A stretch of 29,243 nt of DNA from Myxococcota bacterium (lineage in GTDB: Bacteria; Myxococcota_C; UBA6777): assembly GCA_023150835.1 (NCBI GenBank), contig JAKLKB010000117.1, positions 1 through 29,243 of the forward strand, written 5' to 3'. Positions within the stretch are counted from its first letter, which is position 1; each line of letters begins with the position of its first letter. The notes under the pieces were generated by a model. It did no database searches, was not told the DNA's origin, and was given only the letters and a program-made list of their open reading frames with translations. The position numbers were made by a program, and so were the translations under genes. Of the stretch, positions 25,513 to 29,243 are shown piece after piece.

Positions 25513-27357
25513 TTATTCACGCGGTAGCTGGATCAATGTCAGATTGAGATGGCTTGTGCCGACGCGGTAACGCTCCATAAACTGACGGATATTTCTGTGC
25601 CGAAAGCCTTTATAGCCATCCTTGGCTTTTTCCGCAAGCAAACGCTTGTACGCTAGACCGTGCTGAATGTTGTAATGAAAGTAACTTTTGCTCTTCGATC
25701 CCCAACGCGGATGCGAGACCGTCCGAATGATCAGACTCAAGTTGTCCATCGGCATGATCTCAAAACTCTCCCGATAATGCGGGCTGTAGGGCCAGTACTC
25801 CTCCGCATTGGAAAAGTAAGCCATCCGCACCACGATCCCCATCTCTTTGGCGGCCTTCGCCACACCGCGCAAGCTGCTCTCTTTCAACAAGTCCCCCGGC
25901 ATCGCACGAAAACGACCGAGCAGATGAAGCTTGCGGATATGCTCGTAGTGGCGCGGCGTGATCAACCAATGCTCTTTGTTCGCAAAGGTCTTGGCTTTCG
26001 CAAACTTTTCGCTAAAGTACCGAAAGAATTTCCCGCGATAACGCCCATAAGCCCGCAAGATCATCTTGCGATCAGGATCTTCTTTGTAAGTTTCTTCAAG
26101 CAAGGCTTGGCTGGTCTTTGCACGTTTGGGATCGTAGTACTTGACGAATTCTTGGCCTGTCTCCGCCTTCAACAAAAAGGCGCGATGCACCTTGTGAACC
26201 CAAGGGATCACCGCGTCATAATCCATCAGCCACACATACTCCGAACGCGCCCACGCAATGAAGTTATAGTTTTGATCGGCCCCGATCCCGACATACCCTC
26301 CCCCCAAGTTCTGGATATAGGGATGCCACAAGTACGGATGGCTTTCATTGGAGGTGACGTAGTGGTTGGGGTCGCGACAATCACTGCCTGAGCGCCCTGC
26401 GCGGGGACACAGTTTTTTGTTGGCGAGGACATCTTCGGGACTCTTCCAAAACAGTTTGTTGTGCTGTTCGGAAAGCGGTGTCGCGGGAGTCGAGATCGCG
26501 GGGCGAGGCTTGAGATGCAGATAAGTCCCCGCTGTTTGCGCCAACGTCGGGGTGCTTGAGGCACAACGAATACCCGCCATCATGCTCGGAAGATTGGGGT
26601 CTGCCGCTTTGCGTGTGTAGGCAGCAAGCTCGTTGGGGCCGCGCAGAAACGACCCACCCCGCAAGATCTTTTGGCTCGAAGTGGAGCAATCATCACGCCC
26701 ACCACACGGGCCTTTGGGATCGTTTCCTTGGCAAGCCTCACCACAAGCCCCTTCACAAGCCCCATAACACGGGGTGTACCAGTCCTGCACCCACTCGGCG
26801 ACGTTCCCCGACAAATGAAACACACCAAAACCTTGTGCTTCACGCCCCTTGGTTCCGACAGGATGGCGTGGGCCACAGCGCGAAGTGTGGGCTCGCCGAC
26901 ACGTCGGAGCTTCTTTGCCCCAAGGATAGTCCGTACCGTTGGGACCGCGTGCTGCCCGTTCCCATTCCGCTTCGGTCGCAAGGCGCTTTCCGACAAAGCG
27001 GCAGTACCGCACTGCATCGTACCAAGTGACATGTGTCACAGGATTCTTTTTTTGCAAAAAAGACGGGCTGATCGGGATACCAAACGGACGAAAACAACCG
27101 CCCGCTTTGACGCAACGATCATACGCTTCGTTGGTCACTTCGTGCTTGTCCAGATAAAAGGTCTCGACGGTCACTTGGGCCGCTGGTTTGGCGTTCTGCT
27201 CGCTATCATGGCCCCGCGTAAAGCTACCCCCCACGATGCACACCATCCCTTCGGGAGCTTCTTTGCAAGGGGCCGCTGCATGGGCGGCCACAACATTCAA
27301 ACACCAAACCACGAATCCAAGGCCCACGCTCCGCCCCATTCTTCCGATTTTTCGCAT
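25513..27357 (-). CDS. Secreted FGE-sulfatase-like protein fused to a predicted methyltransferase-like domain
   Basis: The protein has 614 residues. The ATG at 27357 has GGAG nearby and gives a clean signal peptide (MRKIGRMGRSVGLGFVVWCLNVVAAHAA). Residues ~33-270 are an FGE/SUMF1-like domain: HEVTNEAYDRCVKAGGC, VTWYDAVRYCRFVGKRLATEAEWERAARG, GNVAEWVQDWY, ILRGGSFLRG, AGIRCAS. The two active-site cysteines of true formylglycine-generating enzyme are not evident in the last section, and a Cys/Gly-rich insert (YGACEGACGEACQGND) is present, so it is probably a non-FGE relative. Residues ~300-614 carry GGGYVGIGADQNYNFIAWARSEYVWLMDYD, which resembles from memory a family of predicted Rossmann/methyltransferase-like proteins (annotated LIC_10091-like). 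The fusion is unusual and the protein is probably periplasmic. Confidence 0.85.
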   Translation of the reverse strand: MRKIGRMGRSVGLGFVVWCLNVVAAHAAAPCKEAPEGMVCIVGGSFTRGHDSEQNAKPAAQVTVETFYLDKHEVTNEAYDRCVKAGGCFRPFGIPISPSFLQKKNPVTHVTWYDAVRYCRFVGKRLATEAEWERAARGPNGTDYPWGKEAPTCRRAHTSRCGPRHPVGTKGREAQGFGVFHLSGNVAEWVQDWYTPCYGACEGACGEACQGNDPKGPCGGRDDCSTSSQKILRGGSFLRGPNELAAYTRKAADPNLPSMMAGIRCASSTPTLAQTAGTYLHLKPRPAISTPATPLSEQHNKLFWKSPEDVLANKKLCPRAGRSGSDCRDPNHYVTSNESHPYLWHPYIQNLGGGYVGIGADQNYNFIAWARSEYVWLMDYDAVIPWVHKVHRAFLLKAETGQEFVKYYDPKRAKTSQALLEETYKEDPDRKMILRAYGRYRGKFFRYFSEKFAKAKTFANKEHWLITPRHYEHIRKLHLLGRFRAMPGDLLKESSLRGVAKAAKEMGIVVRMAYFSNAEEYWPYSPHYRESFEIMPMDNLSLIIRTVSHPRWGSKSKSYFHYNIQHGLAYKRLLAEKAKDGYKGFRHRNIRQFMERYRVGTSHLNLTLIQLPRE

Positions 27358-27534
27358 CCCTTCGCTCTCCAAACATCCAGCGTCTACACAACGAGGCCAC
27401 TCAACATAGCCCCACAACATCGACCCCACCGCACAGATGGCATCAAGTCATCCCCCCTACAAACCACAACCACCAACCAAACGCAAATTTCTCACCCGCT
27501 CCCCTCTGCTCACACAACAACGCCATCATTTCGG

Positions 27535-27567
27535 TTTTTGCGAGGATTTTTGCGAGGATTTTTGCGA
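27535..27567 (+). repeat. 12-bp tandem repeat next to copy D
   Basis: TTTTTGCGAGGA is repeated twice and followed by a partial third unit (TTTTTGCGA). It ends 9 bases before the left direct repeat of copy D. It is a simple tandem repeat in non-coding DNA upstream of the FGE-like gene. Confidence 0.85.
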
Positions 27568-27576
27568 TGGTGTTTG

Positions 27577-27952
27577 TGGGGTTTCACCCCATAGGCGTTA
27601 GGTGAAGCGGAGGAAAGCCCCCCACCCCGCCCTCCCCCGTGAACAGGGGAGGGAGCGAAAGTCGGAAGCATCGGGGATTTTGTTTTTTCATGACGCACGC
27701 TGTATGCACCAAATGCAGACGCTGCCTGCCCGTTCCAACTTCCCCCCGTTCACGGGGGGATTGAGGGGGGGAGAAAAAAAAAGGCGATCAAGACCGACTC
27801 TACGAGGTTTCCACCTTAACAAGGCGCGTATGGGGTTTCACCCCACGCCCCACAAGGGACTATCGCCCCTTGACCCCGTATCGGCGAAGAGATCAGGCGT
27901 TTTTCAAAACAACGACGCTCTCGCTTGGAGGGCCGCGAACACGGGGTTTTTT
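27577..27952 (+). repeat. Dispersed intergenic element, copy D (full length)
   Basis: The core (27592-27830, 239 bp) lies between perfect 15-bp direct repeats TGGGGTTTCACCCCA at 27577-27591 and 27831-27845. It carries the left end TAGGCGTTAGGTGAAGCGG, hairpin 1, hairpin 2 and the poly-purine tract, and the right end CAAGGCGCGTA. A four-base TGCC duplication distinguishes it from copy A at GCTGCC(TGCC)CGTTCC. The 3' extension resembles that of copy B and includes CCCCGT (27874-27879) and ACGGGG (27941-27946) followed by TTTTTT, a possible intrinsic terminator with a very long loop. It lies downstream of the Rpn-like gene and upstream of the FGE-like gene, both on the minus strand. Confidence 0.92.
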
Positions 27953-28004
27953 CTCAGCATAGGACTCATACGAAATCCACAGGGTGCGTGATCGCAAAAC
28001 GTAG

Positions 28005-28026
28005 GGGCAGCCCCCTGTGGCTGCCC
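28005..28026. other. Perfect 8-bp inverted repeat (GGGCAGCC/GGCTGCCC)
   Basis: A stem GGGCAGCC with loop CCCTGT and GGCTGCCC lies just after the 3' extension of copy D, preceded by CGTAGG as in the end of copy C. It is a GC-rich hairpin without a clear T-run on either side, so terminator function for the minus-strand gene ending at 28208 is possible but unproven. It may be an empty or decayed relative of the GGGGNNNNNCCCC sites that bracket the dispersed element. The rest of 27953-28207 holds nothing I can assign. Confidence 0.5.
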
Positions 28027-28207
28027 GAAAACAGGGCAGTTACAGCGGATCGCACCTACCCTTCGCGTACACATCTTTCGGATATCGTATAAACCATCCG
28101 TTCCTCCTCAAACAATCAACCAACAAACCGTGCGAAGAGGTCTTCTTGCGGGTGCCACACTCGCTTTCCTCTTCTTCCCACCCATGCAGCCACCTGTCCC
28201 CCTCAGA

Positions 28208-29243
28208 TCAGCCTTCTTCCTTCGTCGCTGTGGGTTCTCCCACCGCTTGCGCTTGCAGCTTCGCTACCGCTTCCGCCGCCAGCCCCGTCACTTTCGTGAT
28301 CTGCTCCATCCCCAGTCCCATCTCCAGCAGCCGCAACGCCATCTCCCGCTTTTCTTCTTCTCGTCCCTGCTGCAAACCCTGCTGCAAACCCTGCTGCAAA
28401 CCCTGCTGCAAACCCTGCTGCAAGGCTTGTTGTTTCACATAATCGATCAAAGGATTTTGTTCCAACCAACTCATCTTAATCTCCTCCAAAATCTCCGATA
28501 TCGCAAAGACACGCGCAAAAAAGAACGCCGCCATCGCCAACAGATCTTGCTTGCGATCTTCTTGCGCCTCACTTCCCATAATGGCCTCTGCAAGCCGTTT
28601 GATAAAGGGTTTTTTCGCACCTTTCATCAATGCCGCAAAAGGCAGCAGATACATCGGCGCTTCTTTGACGAACGCCTCCGCATCATATCCCCCCGGCAAC
28701 CACACCTCTCTCCATCGCACCGAGGCGTGTAGCTCCCCCTGCAACACCATCGTTTCCTCGCACCTTCGCTGCCAAGCGCCCTCTGGCCAATACGACGGCG
28801 CATCCACACCCACCTGCCAGACAATGTGCATCACCGGTAACTTTTCCTTTTCATACAATCCCCAACCATACATCCCCAAACGCCGACCCATCCGAGGATT
28901 GTACGACGATTCAAACTCCAGATGTACCAAAAAGCTCTCTTCCTCCCCATCCTTCTGCGTCTTCACCCGATACACCCGATCCGTCAAACGATGCGTCATC
29001 TCCACTTCCCCGCCCACCGCTTCACACGACGCTATCCCCTCGATACCCCCCAGATATCCCACCAGTTCCGCACCATACGCATCTGCCAACCGCTTCATCA
29101 TCTCATCGAATGGCGTCCGCTCTTTCTTCTCCTCGCCCTCGCTCTTTCCTGCTTCTCCAACCTCGCTTTCTTCTTCAACCTCTCCCGTCTCTCCAACTTC
29201 TCTTGCTTCTGCACTCTCAACGCGCTTTCTGCTTTTTCTTTCT
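28208..29243 (-). CDS. Rpn/PD-(D/E)XK family nuclease-like protein, 5'-incomplete
   Basis: The reading frame ends at 28208. It has ATG codons at 29101 and 29098, but it remains open all the way to the window edge through a Glu/Lys/Arg-rich stretch, so the true start may lie outside. The part from 29101 has 297 residues. Residues 41-64 contain D41 and E62-F-E64 in LVHLEFESS, followed by RMGRRLGMYGWGLY, a layout typical of Rpn-type recombination-promoting nucleases/putative transposases; the usual last position of the motif (Gln or Lys) is Glu here, so activity is uncertain. A glutamine-rich tandem repeat (LQQG) and a C-terminal helical segment with MEQITKVTGLAAEAVAKLQ follow, as is common in this family. 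Confidence 0.82.
   Translation of the reverse strand, partial: ERKSRKRVESAEAREVGETGEVEEESEVGEAGKSEGEEKKERTPFDEMMKRLADAYGAELVGYLGGIEGIASCEAVGGEVEMTHRLTDRVYRVKTQKDGEEESFLVHLEFESSYNPRMGRRLGMYGWGLYEKEKLPVMHIVWQVGVDAPSYWPEGAWQRRCEETMVLQGELHASVRWREVWLPGGYDAEAFVKEAPMYLLPFAALMKGAKKPFIKRLAEAIMGSEAQEDRKQDLLAMAAFFFARVFAISEILEEIKMSWLEQNPLIDYVKQQALQQGLQQGLQQGLQQGLQQGREEEKREMALRLLEMGLGMEQITKVTGLAAEAVAKLQAQAVGEPTATKEEG
28366..28423 (-). repeat. 12-bp tandem repeat encoding LQQG units in the Rpn-like gene
   Basis: The plus strand reads CTGCTGCAAACC about 4.5 times, encoding consecutive LQQG units on the minus strand. The unit keeps the frame, so copy-number variation would change only the length of a helical linker. 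Such QQG repeats are frequent in Rpn-type proteins. Confidence 0.9.

Overview
The window looks like chromosomal DNA of a Gram-negative bacterium with a rich signalling repertoire, most plausibly a member of the Myxococcota/deltaproteobacterial group. The pointers are a Hanks-type Ser/Thr kinase with an HRDLSPPN loop, large hybrid histidine kinases, an FGE-sulfatase-like secreted protein, lipoprotein and outer-membrane-type proteins, and long low-complexity linkers. This placement is inference, since no rRNA or other marker gene is present. No tRNA, rRNA, CRISPR array or complete insertion sequence was seen.

Layout. Positions 1-3465 hold mutS2 and a small lipoprotein on the minus strand. Positions 3796-5334 (plus) encode a secreted His/Tyr/Gln-rich protein with a beta-rich C-terminus. 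Positions 5744-6445 (minus) encode an AlkD-type DNA glycosylase. Positions 6701-9899 (plus) hold a repetitive Ala/Gly-rich protein with one EF-hand-like loop, then a TPR protein. Positions 10565-13113 (plus) hold comM followed 20 bases later by a divergent RecA paralogue, a pairing that suggests recombination or natural transformation.

From 27357 back to 13213 everything lies on the minus strand: an FGE-like fusion protein, rimI, a Ser/Thr kinase and RNase D (the last three overlapping or abutting), then a two-component cluster of three histidine kinases (each carrying receiver domains), two stand-alone receivers and an alpha-helical Ala-rich protein. No receiver in this cluster carries a DNA-binding or enzymatic output domain, so it looks like a phosphorelay without its effector. 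The right edge holds a 5'-incomplete Rpn-family nuclease-like gene.

The most striking feature is a dispersed intergenic element present four times: 1-285, 5383-5701, 9919-10187 (inverted) and 27577-27952. It has related inverted ends, two internal GC-rich hairpins that are inverted versions of each other, and a position next to the 3' end of a gene in each case. In each of the three copies visible at both ends, the element is bracketed by a 15-bp direct repeat of the form TGGGGNNNNNCCCCA. The five central bases differ between copies but match between the two ends of one copy (one mismatch, in the outer T/A stem part, in the third copy). That is the signature expected of a small non-autonomous mobile element inserting into palindromic, terminator-like sites. 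I regard it as the best candidate for something undescribed here.

Secondary points of interest are the 16-unit 10-residue repeat with RRSS/QRSS motifs between kinase and receiver in the 1159-residue hybrid kinase, the altered DNA-binding loops of the RecA paralogue, paired palindromes 42 bp apart upstream of comM, and strand-composition switching that changes in the middle of comM.
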